From the NCBI GenBank assembly GCA_022592445.1, contig JABYQR010000159.1:1-64000 (forward strand): a stretch of 64,000 nt of DNA, read 5' to 3'. The notes beneath the pieces are model-generated. The model had not been told where the DNA came from and ran no database searches. It saw nothing but the letters and a program-made list of their open reading frames with translations. Made by a program: the position numbers and the translations under genes. The DNA is from Cytidiella melzeri (Eukaryota; Basidiomycota; Agaricomycetes; Polyporales; Irpicaceae). This document shows positions 46,805 to 59,909 of the stretch, in pieces; the stretch's first letter is position 1; every line of letters starts with the position of its first letter.

Positions 46805-49800
46805 ATGGCTTCCGCCACTAGCCCATCCGCGGGCCCATCCACCACGTCCTTGCGCGAATACTTCGTCCCCGTAGAGATCTACCTCACAAAATCCGCAGTT
46901 GCGACTCGCAAGGTAGCTTTTGTTCAGTCTTTCTGAGATAAAGACAGTGCGCCGATGCGCAAGTATCTTTGAACAATTTCTAGCCGCAATTGGGCTCGAA
47001 ACGGAACGTGAAACCGACAGAGAAACGCGACTCGTTGAAGGCTTCTACTAGTTTCAACGACTTGAACGCTAGGAAGATTAAAGGTAGCTATGTGTTCCTC
47101 TTCGGAAGCAGGAGCTTTGCTTAGCTTCTCGTTCCGTAGAAAAGGCCAGTTGGCTCAGTCTGTCGCGTAGCTCAGGCATCACGGACCAATGGCGACACGC
47201 AACATGCAAGCTAGTCGAGGAAGAAGACCGCTGTATGCTAAAGATCTATCTGGAGGTGAGCTTAATGTCTGGCTAGGTTCGCGCAAGTTCTCGCGTTCAT
47301 GACGCGGTCGCTAGGAAACAACGCTCTACCAAACTATATCCATAAATCAGTTGCACCACACGGACATACGGCCAATTCATCGATCGCTGTTTGACCGGAA
47401 AGATTGCCTCGGCATCTTCTGTAATCCGTAGGTCTCTGAGCTCGTCAATCATCGGTGCAAGGATAACATCCCCATCTATCAGCGAGGCAACTTATAGTTT
47501 TACCCCAACATCAGATCCGCTATACCTGGCTTTCTCAGACTCGAACGTCATGAACATTTGGATAGCGCTCCTTCGCTCGTACGCCTCACCCGAGGTCTAT
47601 GGTCGCTGGATATATCCCTCCGAAGGCGGCCTTTACCGCATGTGGAGACAAATCGAGATGTTCTGCGTCCAGGGTCGCAATTTGGGGACTTCGAGACTAC
47701 CCGAAGAACTCGGAGAGACAGAAAGCAAGCAGGAAGACCTTGTTGACATCGACGTGTACTGCGAGATTTTTGTAAACGGGTATCTTTCCGGTCGCACCAC
47801 TACGAAGAAAGGCTTGGGATCCCCAGATTGGCAAGAGAAATTTGAGTTTCTGGACCTTCCGCCGTTTGGAACTTTGGAAATAATAGTGTGGCGAGATAAG
47901 AAGCTGACGAAGCCGGTCATGATTGGTAGCACGGTCATGGCTCTCATGAATTTCCGACGGCGCGACTTTGTGGAGGGATGGTTTCCGGTGGTAAGCCCCC
48001 AGCACCATGCGGGGATTGTCGTTGGCGAGATTCGACTGAAAATGAGAGTTGACGAGTAAGTGCAAAGGTCAACACTTATCTGCAGCCACAAAAACTCATG
48101 TCGAGCTTAGGGAAATAATATTGCCACGGAAGCTGTACAATGGCGTATTACAGGCAAGGTGATCACCCTCGACGTTGTCTAAGATTCCTGACCAGTGTGT
48201 TAGGCGATGCAAGCCATGAACTGCTTAGACTGGATTACAGAACTTGATTCGAGATACAAGATACGGCAGATTGTACAAGAACACTTCCTTGCCATTGCCC
48301 GTTCGCAGAACACAGTTGAGAAGGATATTATGGATTTAGCTGATCGCGAGGTTGACGGTACACCTCAATGTACGTCGTCTCCTGTATTTGTTTGAGTAAT
48401 TCTGCTTGCTAAACACACCTACACAGCACATACAACGTTGTTGTAAGTCATGATTCTCAGACTTGGGCTGTGTGATTGTGTTCAACGTCTCGCAGTCGAG
48501 GGAGCACAAATCTAACAAGAACGTTGGAAGCATACATGTCAATCCATGGCGGTGTCTTTCTTGAAGCAAGCTTAGGCGGAGTTCTACGCCGTATCTGTTC
48601 CGATAGAGTGGCAATAGAGACAGATCCTATTCGAAGTCGGAAGACTGGAAGAAATATCGAAAAGAATGTGGAGTTGCTCGCACATTGGTGCCAAGAATTC
48701 TGGAGGTCCATCTATGACGCCCGCAAACAGTGTCCAGAGTGGGTTGTTCCAACTTCTCCATTGGCCGGCGATATTGACAACTCCTTCAATCAGGGAAATG
48801 CGAGAGATCTTTGTGCATATCCGGTCGCTCATTGAATCACGCTATCAGGTGCATACAAGTCATCACGCCGATCTCCCGTGGCAAGGCGTGTCAGCATTTC
48901 TGTTTCTAAGGTTCTTCATCCCGACAATCCTGCACCCCCATCTATACGGATTCTGGCCAGGTAAGCAGAGCCAGCAGATCGCGGCGTGTACCTGCTGAAC
49001 AATACTTAGGTATGACGGATGAGCCTGTACAGCGAACTCTCACCCAGATTGCGAAAGTGCTTTTGAGTTTGGCAAATTTGAATGTCGTCAGTAGTCTGAA
49101 AATCAAGCTACTGTTATCGAACTGATACTTTTGTTTTGGCATCATCCAGGTTGTTCACGACCAGGACTCGCGTGCTGTCAAAGATTTCCTTATCAATAGT
49201 TGTCCGAAAATGATCAAATATCTCGACTCCGTCTCCCTCAAGAGCTCTGACTCTGGTGATGGATTGCGCTCCCTTCCATCCTCGCATCGTCATGATCGCA
49301 AGCGTCTCATGAACGTCGTGAAGCACAGAGTCCATTCTGCCCCAACGTTGAACAGAGAGGCTATTCCCGTTCTACCTCAAATGATCGACCTTCCCAAGCA
49401 CCTTGCGGTAGTGACATCTATCGTCGTACGATATACGCGAAGGACACTTCCTGCAAGGACAGGTGCTCCGGGAGAACGTGTCTTCGATGAGTTCTGCCAA
49501 AAATGTCTAGAAGTCGAAGAACAAGCGTTGATTCGCGTCAGTCAACTGGCCAGCCACGGCAAAACAAGACGCAAGTTGTCCGTGACCGCTAACCTGACGT
49601 TTTTGAGATCGCCCATTGACTCACCCACTTCGCCAACGTCACCGAACCAGCGAGAACACAATCACTCGCCGCAAGGCGAAGAGCGGGACACTTCTATTCC
49701 ACTCGATAGTCGAATGACAAGAAGGAAGTCGTACCGCCCGTCTTCTGCGCCTGGGGATGTCAGTCCACGCCCGCCTGATTCTCCTTCGAGTAATTCGCAG

Positions 49801-50118
49801 ATATCGAGTCCCGTTGTGCATCCGACCATGTCTCGCGCGCATTCCCAAGAGCTCCCTCGTCACCCCGAAGCTAGTTTGCTAGCCATTGAACGCTCTGTTA
49901 TTCGAGAGGGCTCGCAGCCTCGGCCCATCCGTCCATCTCTGAGGTATCATCCTCGATCAAACTCCGCCGACTCTGCATTCATACGCAACGACCCACCCTT
50001 ACCGTCATCCTCTTCAGCACCTCTAACATATAACAAGGCGGACCTCCTCTTGGCTGATTCAGAAGAGGACGCCGGTCGGAGAAAGAAAGGGCTGCTCCGT
50101 GGCTTCTTGCGGAAATAA
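46805..50118 (+). CDS. PH-C2-RasGAP protein (BUD2/CLA2-like Ras GTPase-activating protein)
   Basis: Switches off a Ras/Rap-type GTPase; BUD2 acts on Rsr1/Bud1 in bud-site and polarity control. About 900 residues over some ten exons. N-terminus MASATSPSAGPSTTSLREYF, then a PH-like region ending SNVMNIWIALLRSYASPEVYG, then a C2 domain (VDIDVYCEIFVNGYLSGRTT, LEIIVWRDKKLTKPVMIGS, FVEGWFPVVSPQH). The RasGAP domain has the arginine finger in LFRGSTNLTRTLEAYM, then EVLAHWCQEFWRSIYD-type helices (read as VELLAHWCQEFWRSIYDARK) and the FLR-type motif FLFLRFFIPTILHPHLYG followed by LTQIAKVLLSLANLN. The C-terminal quarter is Ser/Pro-rich and disordered, with a basic end (RRKKGLLRGFLRK). Choice of BUD2 over other fungal RasGAPs rests on the PH-C2-GAP order. 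Convergent with AP-2 alpha. Confidence 0.85.
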
Positions 50119-50319
50119 GCACGGGTGGCGCGCGTTGCCCACTTATACGTTGGCCTTCAGCCTTCATGCGTTCACTCTTTATTAGATAATTGATATCATA
50201 CACGGGTATCATATTATTGCAACTACTAATCCATTCGCATATCAGTATGATGTACAAACAGTCCATGTATACTAGCCTGCAGACTAGAATACGTTCCGAG
50301 AGTGACGCAGCTAGCTCGG

Positions 50320-53300
50320 CTATGACGCAGCATCGACGCTGAGAGGTTTCTGAACCAGCTTCTGAACCTCAGCCGCAACATTCTCCGACGTGCTCCTGAC
50401 TGTGATACGACAGAGCTGGCGACGAGATGAGCGGTGTAGTAGATGCCAGAAATAGTGGCAACATACCTTTGCATCCTTATTCGGTTCAAGGCGCATCAGA
50501 CAGCCAACCTTGCCCTCCACGGACATATGCAAGATGCTAGCTGCGACAATGTTGCTGGGATTTGGGTCTATGCCATCAAGCACGTTCAACGAACTTCCTA
50601 AGACGACCTGCCGCTGCTTTTCGATATCGATATGCCCAGCTTCAGATAAGGAGATAGGGAAGATGCTTTGCGCCTCTCTCGGGGGACCGCCGATGAGCTT
50701 CCACCGCTCGAAGAACTCAGCCTGGCCTAGCTTGACGTGCTCCAAGAATTTGGTGATGACAATGGGTAATCGCACTGCAATGCTTTGGTGTGCACCCGCC
50801 AAAAATGAGAGACTGAGGATCGGCGGTTTGGTAAACATTTTTTTGCACTCAACGTTGACGAGTTGTTGCGTCTGTGTTCGGGGCGCGATGATGCTGGGTG
50901 CGATTTTTGCGAAGGAAGCCGATAGAGCATCGGGTTCCTCGTTGTATAATGTCGCGGTGAAGGAGGTAAGGGGCGCAGAGATTTTGTTGCCAATGTATAT
51001 AGCAACCTGTCCGATATGACCGTGGAACCTGGACTTGATGCCGACTTGAATCTGCACGTCCTCGTAGAGTACTCCTTCTGAGCTATACGTGAGTTTCTCA
51101 AACCATCTCTCTACGTTCTGGTTCATCGTTAGCCGCGGCATGCCCTTTTCTGCAAGGACTTGGGCCGGTGCTGACTGCATGTCGGAGAAACTAGACTTCC
51201 CCTGAAGTCCAGTTGGTGAGGAGGTGAGGTCAAGACCTATGAGGGACTGTGTGACCTCGTCTGTTCCGTTTGTGGCAGCGGCTCCGTTTCCACGAACATC
51301 ACCGAGGGTCGGTTTCCTGGACGTACGAGTTGCCTGACGATCCAGATTCACACTTCCACCCCGCCAGTCACCAGCATCTGTATGTTTGCGAGAAAGCCTA
51401 CTCTGCAAAGCACTTTCACGGGCAGGGAAGGGCGGTATTTCTTCGCATACGTTTTGTAGTAGCTCGTCATCCGGCGGACGGGTTGCTAACGTGTAGAATT
51501 CGCAGGCACGTTGTTGAAGATCAACGTCTAGCACATGTTGATATCGTTCGAATACATTGACGAGCTGATCCTTGATTTCGGGGAAGACGTTGGTCCACTT
51601 GACGTACGTTGAGAGTAGAAGGGCTCGCGTCGGGGACATACAAAACTGGGATTTAGAATGAAGAACTTGGAATTGCTCCATCGGGCTGTAACCGCTGTCG
51701 TTGGCAATGAGATGGCCGTATTCGCCCAGGATGTACCCTGAACGAGAGTCATTGTATGTCGTGACCGTATCTAAAGTGTAGCGTACCTCCAACTTTCACC
51801 AAGCTCTCATGTGATGACGGGGATTTCAGGTATTCAAAGACGACGCGAGCGGCATACGCTTGGAGATCTTCCGTGTTCGTCACAATTTGCACCACACGAT
51901 ACCACACTTCATCCCCAACATGATCACCAGCAGCACTGATAAGCTCCAGGATCGTGTCGACATACCATTTGTAGGTGGCGGCGTACTTCTCGGTCAGTAT
52001 AGCAATCTTCAGGACCATCTCCTCCCGCAGCCCATAATCCGCAACCTTGAGATATCGTAGCAATTCACCGACGATGACGTCCGAATTATCCACGTCGCAC
52101 ATGCTGTATAGTAGATCCAATGCGCGTCTTCGGACTGAAATATCTTTGTCTCGGAGGGAAAGGATGATGGTTCCTTGGTGTCGCTTGATGGCATCGAGAT
52201 GGTCTGCGCGAGAGGCGAGGTGCGCCATGGTATCCAAGCCCAGATATCGTACGTTGGTCTCCTTCGAGCTAATGAATCGCGCGAGCAGGACGGCTGCCGT
52301 TGATACTAAGGACGAGTTTGGGTCGAGGTGAATTGCGAGGTTGATGGCTTCAAATAGAACCGCATGTTGTGCATTGTTGTGCTGTACATTTCTTGAAGGC
52401 TCCGAAGAGTTGTTCATGATAGTTTGTAGTATTTCGAAGAGAATATTACGCAGTGTGGGATCCTCTGTTCATAGTGTCAGTATCTGATCGCGCACAATGT
52501 TGTGCCAGAACCCTGACCTGTAGGAGCATAGTATTGGAGGAGACGAAGCAACTTGACTTGTAGCCATGGGGACGGTACTTTGTAATACGCATATGTAGCA
52601 GAATACTCATGTTCGACGACAAGCTGACATCAACCGTTAGTTCAAGCAACATGAATAAATCTGGTCTGAGTATAGGTACCCTGTTGAGTCGGTCAACCGC
52701 TTTCTGATAGCACACCGCATACGCATCGAGGTGATCCTGCGCAAGAGCCATAACCAGACTCGTCACACATACCACAACACCCTGGGTACCTCGACGCATG
52801 AGTACATACTTCCCCGCATGCTCTATCGACTTACCAAATCGCTATCGTCCATTATTGAGACTATACGAAGGGCCCATTCCGCAGCAGGAATAACCTCAGG
52901 GTGCTTCCGGTACAGCCGGAGTAATGTTAAAGCCGCCTTTTTCCTAACGAAGGTCTGAGATGTCCTGTAAATGGGTCAGCACAAAAGCTGGACGATAGCC
53001 TGACACCACTGACGGTGATATGAGGAGGCGATGGACGTCTTCGGCAAGTGCCTCTGCCATCTCCTGCCCACCAACATTCGCAATAGCATGCAAGGCCAAG
53101 CAGTTGTATATCTCATTATTCTCGTTCAGGTCCTTCCGTATTGAGTTCACGACCAGTCGTAGGAAGTCTGAATTTTCGTGCATGAGAAGTGTAACCGCTA
53201 AGTATCCCTGTGAAGTACGTCAATCAATCGCGTGTCAACGCGGCAGTAGCGAAACTTACAATTTGTTTTTCGCTGTACTTCATGCTCGATATGAGATTGA

Positions 53301-53674
53301 CGGCCTCCATATGTCCGACGTCGACTTTGTAGCCTAGAATGTAGGTAAAGATAACCTTGGCTACGTACCTGGTCCATTGCAACCCGTCAACACACCGCGC
53401 GGAAACAAGAGCGTATATCCTTACTTCTTCTTCTGATAGCCATCCAGGTTGCCATCTAAGAGCTCTTGTCAAGGTATAGTCTCCAATGAACGTCAATATG
53501 GCCCACCTTTGAACCTCTTCCGGATGTTCGCCATCTCCTTGTTTATCCTCTTCTCTTCCAGTTCGCGAACTCTCGCGCCGCGAATGTCCGCAATGAACTG
53601 AAAGCTGTAAGCGGACTTCAAGAGACATAAGATACGTAGCATACCTGCGTCAATCCCCTCATACTTGTAGCCAT
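50320..53674 (-). CDS. AP-2 clathrin adaptor complex, alpha subunit
   Basis: Large subunit of the endocytic AP-2 adaptor that binds PIP2 and cargo at the plasma membrane. The start MATSMRGLTQ then FIADIRGARVRELEEKRINK is the conserved adaptin N-terminus. The trunk follows in order: YVAKVIFTYILGYKVDVGHM, EAVNLISS, NSDFLRLVVNSIRKDLNENN, LALHAIANVGGQEMAE, AALTLLRLYRKHPEVIP, VKLLRLLQYYAP, LGLDTMAHLASR and RALDLLYSMCDVDN. A proline/charged hinge leads to the ear: WFEKLTYSSEGVLYEDVQIQ, VGIKSRFHGHIGQVAIYIGN and PIVITKFLEHVKLGQAEFFE, RWKLIGGPPREAQSIF, which is the alpha-type rather than beta- or gamma-type appendage. About 930 residues with around ten introns; stop at 50320. A longer in-frame 5' extension to 53929 exists but lacks conservation, so the start at 53674 is preferred. 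Confidence 0.92.
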
Positions 53675-54091
53675 CGTTGCAGTGATAGCACGCCGCCCAG
53701 GACCAAATGTACAAGCTTGGCGTAATAGCAGTTGGTGCACAATATATTTCGTTAATATGTGGGTGCGCAGAGGAGTAAATGCACCTGTAGCTAGAATGTA
53801 GGGCGGTTCGGGGGCGTAACGAGCGTTATGCTCAGCATTGAGCTCAGGATCGAGCTGGAGCCTGAGGATGGCATGACTTTGCATCACATCATACACGTGG
53901 AAACGGATCAGCAGGCAGCGCTCCGTCACTTAAGCTACTACTTTGCGGCGCAGCTGTCTGGAAATTTAATTGCTTATTCCCATTAAATAGCGATGGTGGT
54001 TATAATGATACAAGTATTACTGAGTTGCAACCGAGGCATTACTCATACTTCCGTCATATGCGGAGACAGTGGTGGAGTAGTAAACGACCTT
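53675..54091. other. Promoter region of AP-2 alpha and 3' end of the helicase gene
   Basis: 417 bp between the AP-2 alpha start and the helicase stop, both on the minus strand. No further exon is supported; an in-frame extension of the AP-2 frame to 53929 is probably 5' UTR. Confidence 0.4.
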
Positions 54092-57000
54092 TTACTGCCT
54101 CGACAAACGACTAGGAGTGCCAGGTCGAGACAGAAATGCCATCCCGCCTGTTCTCGGGGTGGAATAGCCAGAGCGAGTGCCGCCAGTATGCAGCTGACGA
54201 GACGTTGAGTACGGCGAGCCCATGGGAGTCCCCGGTCTAGAAGGAAGGCGGGACTGGTTTGCGATACGGAAGCGACTATAGTCGTCTAGTAGACGAACGA
54301 TGTGGTGAGTGATGTCGTCCAACTCCTTGATCTCCGCATTTGTGAGAGGTTTATCCGACATGTCCTCGTCCTCGTCTTCTGATTCTTCCTCCTTGAAATC
54401 ACTTCGACGCGGCACCTGTCGCTTCTTGCGCATTTGACTGATACCATGGAAAACCCGCAGCATGCATGACTCCATAAGCACTTTAAGACGTTCGAGATCA
54501 TCAAGTACTGAGGCGTCGCCGACGACGGGAAGCCAGTCATCGCATTCAAGGCCCCTCCGGGTGACCTCTATACGGTAAGCGCCAAATAAAATATAAGTGA
54601 GGGGATCCAAACGTGTAGTGTTCATCAAGAATATTTGTGCATTGGCATTGCCTGTGCTCAGGTTTTGACGCTTGTCCACATAGGCAATAAGCTGCTTCTC
54701 CGTGGTTGTATTGGACTCCGGTTCTGGTCCAACACGCTTCCGGTTATTGACGCTGGAAGGATGAATGAAGACCGTCTACAAGGTGGTTAGCTATTTAGAC
54801 GTGACTTGGGGGAAGGTTAGCGTACCTTGTCTCGCGCAGTGCGATACATTCGCGCCGCTGTTCGTATGGCAAATTTTGGCTGCAGTCCGATGGCGAGTAG
54901 AGCCGCCAGGAGAGGTAGGGAGCCGTGGTTGCTATCCAACTCAGGGGGCACAGTCAACGGAGCGCGAGCTCTAGACGACCGCAAATCTCGGCTCGACCGT
55001 GCAGCAGAACCGCCCGCAGACACATCTATGACGCCAACATCGTACAGAGACTGCAGAATGTGTCCTTTGATCTTCTGGATCATCACGAGCGTCGGCTTCG
55101 ACAGGAAATTGTCGATGCAAAAGCGATTCGCCTCGTTGTACTGGCCGTTTGACTGTAGCGCCCACCATTGGTTGTACGCCCGCAGGATAGTAAGTGCATC
55201 TGACCGGTAGTCATCTGAGCAGAAGGAGTTCTTACGACGAGAAGCTTCTTCTTTCGCATGCATGGGGGACAGGAATGGGTCTCGATTTGTGAGGATAGCG
55301 GCCAGCGTGAGCGCCTGATCCAAGCAGCGGAAAAAGCTGCCAAACAATACAAGCTTGCCCATCTGTGCGTCCAGAGGCAACTGAAGGAGTACACGGCCAA
55401 GCGAGGTGAGGTTCTTTTTGTGGTCCAAAGCACCTACCATCATAAGCGAATCGATGGCTACCTGTACGCGCTCTGGAGCCGGGGGCTCAATCGCCGCCGC
55501 GAGCACTTCCTCTACGGTCATACCAGGGAAGTTGAGGGCTTTGACGTGCATGACGACGTTGCTGAGATCGGCACGGTTCATCTCGACCATCTGATGTGGG
55601 CGAAGTGCGTCTGCGCGGCTGCGGCTGAGCACTCCAAAGTAGTCGCCAGAGCGATGCCTTCCAGCGCGACCTGCTCGTTGATTGAGATTCGACGAGCCCA
55701 CCCAAGCGGATACGAGAGAAGAGATGCGGCGTTCAGGGTCATACTGTAGCTCCTTGATCTTCGCTGAATCCACGACGTAAACGACGTCTGGGATAGTGAC
55801 GGACGTTTCGGCGATGTTCGTGGCAAGAATGACCCGGCGTTGCCCACGAGGTGGAGGGTTAAAGATGGCTTGTTGATCTGCGAGAGGCACGCTGGAATGA
55901 AGGGTATGAATGCTGTACTTGTCGGAGTTGTAGTCGAGTCCGAGCCAATTCCTGGTGTCAAGAAGGTGTTTCTGAACGGCAGAGATTTCATCCCAGCCTG
56001 GTAAAAAGACAAGGACATGCCCATCCTCCGAGATTCGCAGCGCATGCGTAATGGTAAGAGCAATAAAGGGGTAGGGCATGTCAACGTCGTCAGTCGATGA
56101 AGACGGCTGTTTGATGGTTAAGAAAGGCGGTAGACCAGGGATAGAAGCCACGCTAGGACCGAGCTCCTGCGCGAGATACTTCTGCACCGTATTGTCCTGG
56201 AAAACCCACTTTGAACGCGGATCAGCCGACTGCGCAAGTCGAGGCAGAAAATCCTCGAGGAAATGTTTCTGCACGGGAAATGAGCGGCCAGGAATGTCGA
56301 TGACCTTTGCAGGATTTCCCATGCTATCCGGGAAGTACTCCTGGAAGAGCCTGGGGTCGATAGTAGCACTCATCAGGACGACTTTGATAGGTTTATCCCT
56401 CGCCTTCCGATCTGCCAACCAACGCTTCAGCACGACAAGCAGCAAGTCCGTGTCGATATCCCGCTCGTGAACTTCATCGACAACAATGTGCGTAATATCA
56501 TCCATGTTTCTTGCGCTAGCTTGCTCCAGTGCAGATTGCATCCTCTTCAGGAAGATACCTGTGGTACAGAAAGTGACGCTACCATTATCCTGCGGCAACT
56601 TCGCTTCGAATCTGACCTGATAACCTATCGAGCCACCGAGAGTCTCTCCTCGCTCTGCTGCGACGCGAGTTGCCACGCTGATGGCAGCAATACGACGAGG
56701 CTGTGTGCAAATGATGTTACACTTCGCGCCATCTCCGCGATCTATCCACTCGTCTAGAATCAGCTGCGGTATCTGGGTCGTCTTCCCAGAACCTGTGGCC
56801 GCCATGCATATAGTGACTTCATTGTCACGCAAGTGCGTAAGAAGATCGGTGGCTTTCGTGTACACGGGGAGCGAAGATCGTGTTTGGCGCATCTTCTCCA
56901 TCTCCGCGTTCTCCAGGTATTTTAGTCGCTGCCGTTTCAAATTTTCTGATTTCTGCGACAAAAGCTCTTCAGATGTAGTGCGACGGCCAGGAGGAACATA

Positions 57001-58337
57001 TCTTCCGCGGGCGACCTGAGCCGAACTACTGGTGGCAGGTTCGTCAGCCACATCGAGCTTTTCCCTCGGCCTGTTGGAGTGCAGGTGGCTTCTCCTGATA
57101 TCTTGTACTAGGTCATTGATTTGGTCGGCAATGCTGTCGTCAACGTCTAACGCAACTGGGCGGGCCAAGCCAATATCCCTTCCAGCCTTTTCATCCCTGA
57201 CGAATTGACTCCACAGCTCTGGGTCACAGCTCTCGAGGTACTGAGTGACGTCAAGGTAGCAACTGTTGAAGGCGGCCTTCTTGCTAGGCGCTATGCCAAT
57301 GCCGATATTCTTCCCTCCCACAATCATCTGCGCCTCCCATGCGGTTGAGCCTCCTTTCGATTTTGTCGCGTACTGAATGTCAGGCTTGCCAAAACCGAAC
57401 TTGCGACAGTAATAGTCCATGAAGGAGCGGGCTCGCTCGAATATGACCTCGCTCCCGTCTGATAAAGTAACCACAGAAGGTGCGGTAGGCGGTTCTTCTT
57501 TCTTCTTCTTCGGAGCGAATAGCTGTACTTCCGGTCAACAGACGGATTTGGTGATAAGACGTAGAACGTACAAGATTGCGTGAATCTAATTGATATAACG
57601 CGTTTAATGCCGCGAGCTTTTCAGCATCTTTCCGCGAGGGCGAGTCACCGTGCGCGACAATAGCATCTGGCATATCCTCTTGCGGTTGTAGAATGACTGT
57701 GCCTCTACGGGAAGAATCAAAACCCATCAAGGCGAGAATTAGTTGTTGCAGGACTGTCCTACCTGAATATCCAGCCGGCTGGCATCCTATACTGAGTAGT
57801 TTCGTAGATCACCCCGCCACCGTACCGACCTAGATGGTAGTTCGACAGCGGCGACTTGGGATTCTCTTCATAGTCTGTTCGCAGTGGTTTCGTCTTGAAT
57901 GTCGCCTTTATATAGTCGATATCGTGACGAGGTTCAGGAAGGAGAGGAATACGAGACTTGGCTGATACTTTGGCAGCAGCTCCTGCTTTCACTGCCAAGG
58001 GGCTGCCTCGGATGGGCTTAAACGATGAGCTGTGTCGTCTCGGTCCCGCATCTTTAAATTTGGAGGATGAAAAGGATGCACCAGCCTGAGCTGCTTCGAC
58101 TTTAGGTGTCTTCGCGGGTCGATGTGGTCTACCGCCTTCGGAGTATGGGGGATTATAAGACATGGTAGGTCGTATAAATTGTGACGACTTGCTGAACTGG
58201 CTGTTGTGTGCGAGAGCTTGGTGAGCGTAGGGCCTCTTTAGAGTAGCGGAACCTGATGGCGAGGGGAAGGAGGATTGATGGGGGTTAACTTGGATAAGGA
58301 GTGGTGTCCTGTTCCTTAAGAGCGCGCCACCATACAT
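54092..58337 (-). CDS. DEAH-box RNA helicase with dsRNA-binding-like N-terminus (DHX9/DHX36/DHX57 group)
   Basis: Unwinds RNA duplexes or structured RNA using ATP. About 1,330 residues, few introns. The N-terminus MYGGALLRNRTPLLIQVNPH is basic and acid-free, followed by a low-complexity segment; it could be a mitochondrial presequence, with an alternative start at MSYNPPYSEGG. Two dsRBD-like segments follow: one around KDAEKLAALNALYQLDSRN, one around RSFMDYYCRKFGFGKPDIQY to IAPSKKAAFNSCYLDVTQYL. Core helicase motifs: ATGSGKTTQIPQ (I), TQPRRIAAISVA (Ia), VVDEVHERD (II, DEVH), VLMSATID (III), LVFLPGWDEI (IV), ATNIAETSVTIPDVVYVVDS (V), QRAGRAGR (VI). Then the winged-helix, ratchet and OB-fold region (TTEKQLIAYVDKRQ, LTYILFGAYRIEV) and an acidic-to-Ser/Arg tail with SRPGTP repeats ending at 54092. 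Confidence 0.9.
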
Positions 58338-58926
58338 AAAGAAGCTTTCGGATGATGTCTAAAATGTGTTGCACTCTGTATGTAGTAAGAGAGCATACCT
58401 GGTGTAACACCCAGATTCCTTATGCCGTTTCACGATAACACTCTCTATTGCAGGCTTGTGCTCGTTAGTCGTAGTGCTACGACCTAGAGATCGACCTGGA
58501 CCAGGCTCGCAGGCACAAACCAAAGTTTCCGCAGAAGAAAAGTTGCAATAAGTCTATTTCGATGTTGTCGGCGGTGGTGATTACGATGAGCAGGTCGTCG
58601 TTGGCAGCGACTTTGAAGGATTCGACTCTTGAGTGACTCTGTTAGCGGAGCGCCGACTCAGGCCGGCTGCCGCTGACGTCGGCATACTGGCTCGCAATCA
58701 CTTGTTCTCGAAATCGCAATAAAGTATACGTACAGTACACTACTAGTAGCTTCACTCGACCGTTTGTGATGACCTACTATTTGCCCAGACTCAATCCGCT
58801 CGCAGATTGAGACGCGTGTTGAATGCGACTCAGGCTTGAATTCACTTCAAGTCTCGACCGCGTGCCATATTCATTGATTGAGTGGGGGAGAGAAGAAACA
58901 TTTCGATAATTGATACATAAATAGTA
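58338..58926. other. Intergenic region
   Basis: 589 bp upstream of the helicase gene and downstream of HSCB (both minus). No exon or RNA gene is supported. Confidence 0.4.
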
Positions 58927-59823
58927 TCAGTGGTCGTGGACCGTGTTTGGCCACGCCTCAGCTGCTGCGTCAATGGTTTGCATATACTTCAACTCGATGG
59001 CGTGCTTCTTCACTGCTTCCCAGTTTCCGCTCTCGACAAAGGTCGATATCTTTTCTATCGTGTTTCTTATATTATCTGTGGTATGACTTTTGTGAGGCTC
59101 GTGACTGCATAGAAGAAAACGCACGCACCAGCATTGTCCGCACGTATCTCATCCACGTCTTCCTGGTTCTCGGCCTCTTCCAAAGCCTCTCTAAGTTCCA
59201 TCACCTGCATTATGAGACCCGCATCCTGCAAGCCTTCTGACTCGCTGATCTCGATGCCTTCCAATTGCAGTATGTATTCGGCACGCGTGTACGGGTTTAG
59301 CAAAGTCTGATACGCTTTGTTGACCATACTTGACATATCTGCAGCCAGAACTTGCGCTTCCTAAACACAGAGACAAATTAATACTGGAGGAAATGACATT
59401 TCGCGTTCCAGATCTACTCACAGGCCCTTTGCTTGACCATTTATCGGGGTGTATTACACGTTGTATGCGCCTGAAATTCCTCTTGAGTAAATCCTGGTCT
59501 ATGTCGAATCTCATGTCGCCCGGGACTTCCATTATATCAAAAAACGTAGCATCCTGAGGCAAACGCCTTATGGAGAAGCAACTTGGACACGCTGGCAGAT
59601 ATGTCGGAAGACTTGCGCTACAAGAGGGGCATTTTATTGCCGGCTGGCTTGCGTCGCCGCTCAGATATCGGATGAAGGTCGGTTTTGCGCGCGAACAACA
59701 TAAAGAAAGTGGTTTTCGCAGCGGCGAGAAGTTATGAACGAGCCTGACCACTGCTGTTCGTCTTGCGGTGGTGGTCGCGCAGACAACCCTGCGAGCTGTT
59801 GCAGTGACTGTCGAGCGAAACAT
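58927..59823 (-). CDS. Fe-S cluster co-chaperone HSCB/JAC1 (mitochondrial J-protein)
   Basis: J-protein that brings the ISCU scaffold to mitochondrial HSP70 for Fe-S cluster transfer. Exons 59823-59422, 59360-59129 and 59075-58927 give 260 residues. The Arg/Thr-rich N-terminus MFRSTVTATARRVVCATTTA is a mitochondrial presequence. A tetracysteine motif follows (KCPSCSASLPTYLPACPSC), like the N-terminal zinc finger of animal HSCB, which yeast Jac1 lacks. The J domain has the HPD triad in RNFRRIQRVIHPDKWSSKG and the helix VNKAYQTLLNPYTRAEYIL. The C-terminal domain has the HSCB pattern EISESEGLQDAGLIMQVMEL, REALEEAENQEDVDEI and IEKISTFVESGNWEAVKKHA. The ATG at 59823 is the first that opens the presequence. 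It is divergent from the dysferlin-domain gene, with only 86 bp between start codons. Confidence 0.92.
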
Positions 59824-59909
59824 TGCTGCAGTGACTGACGTCAGACTTGATCCGCCTTTAGCAGTAATGCTAACCCTAGAGTAAGAGTCATCCCGCCGTC
59901 GGTCGAGCC

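Noticed and set aside
53675..53929. N-terminal extension of AP-2 alpha
   Set aside because: In frame, but alpha-adaptins start at MATSMRGL-type sequence; the extension has no conserved features and is probably 5' UTR.
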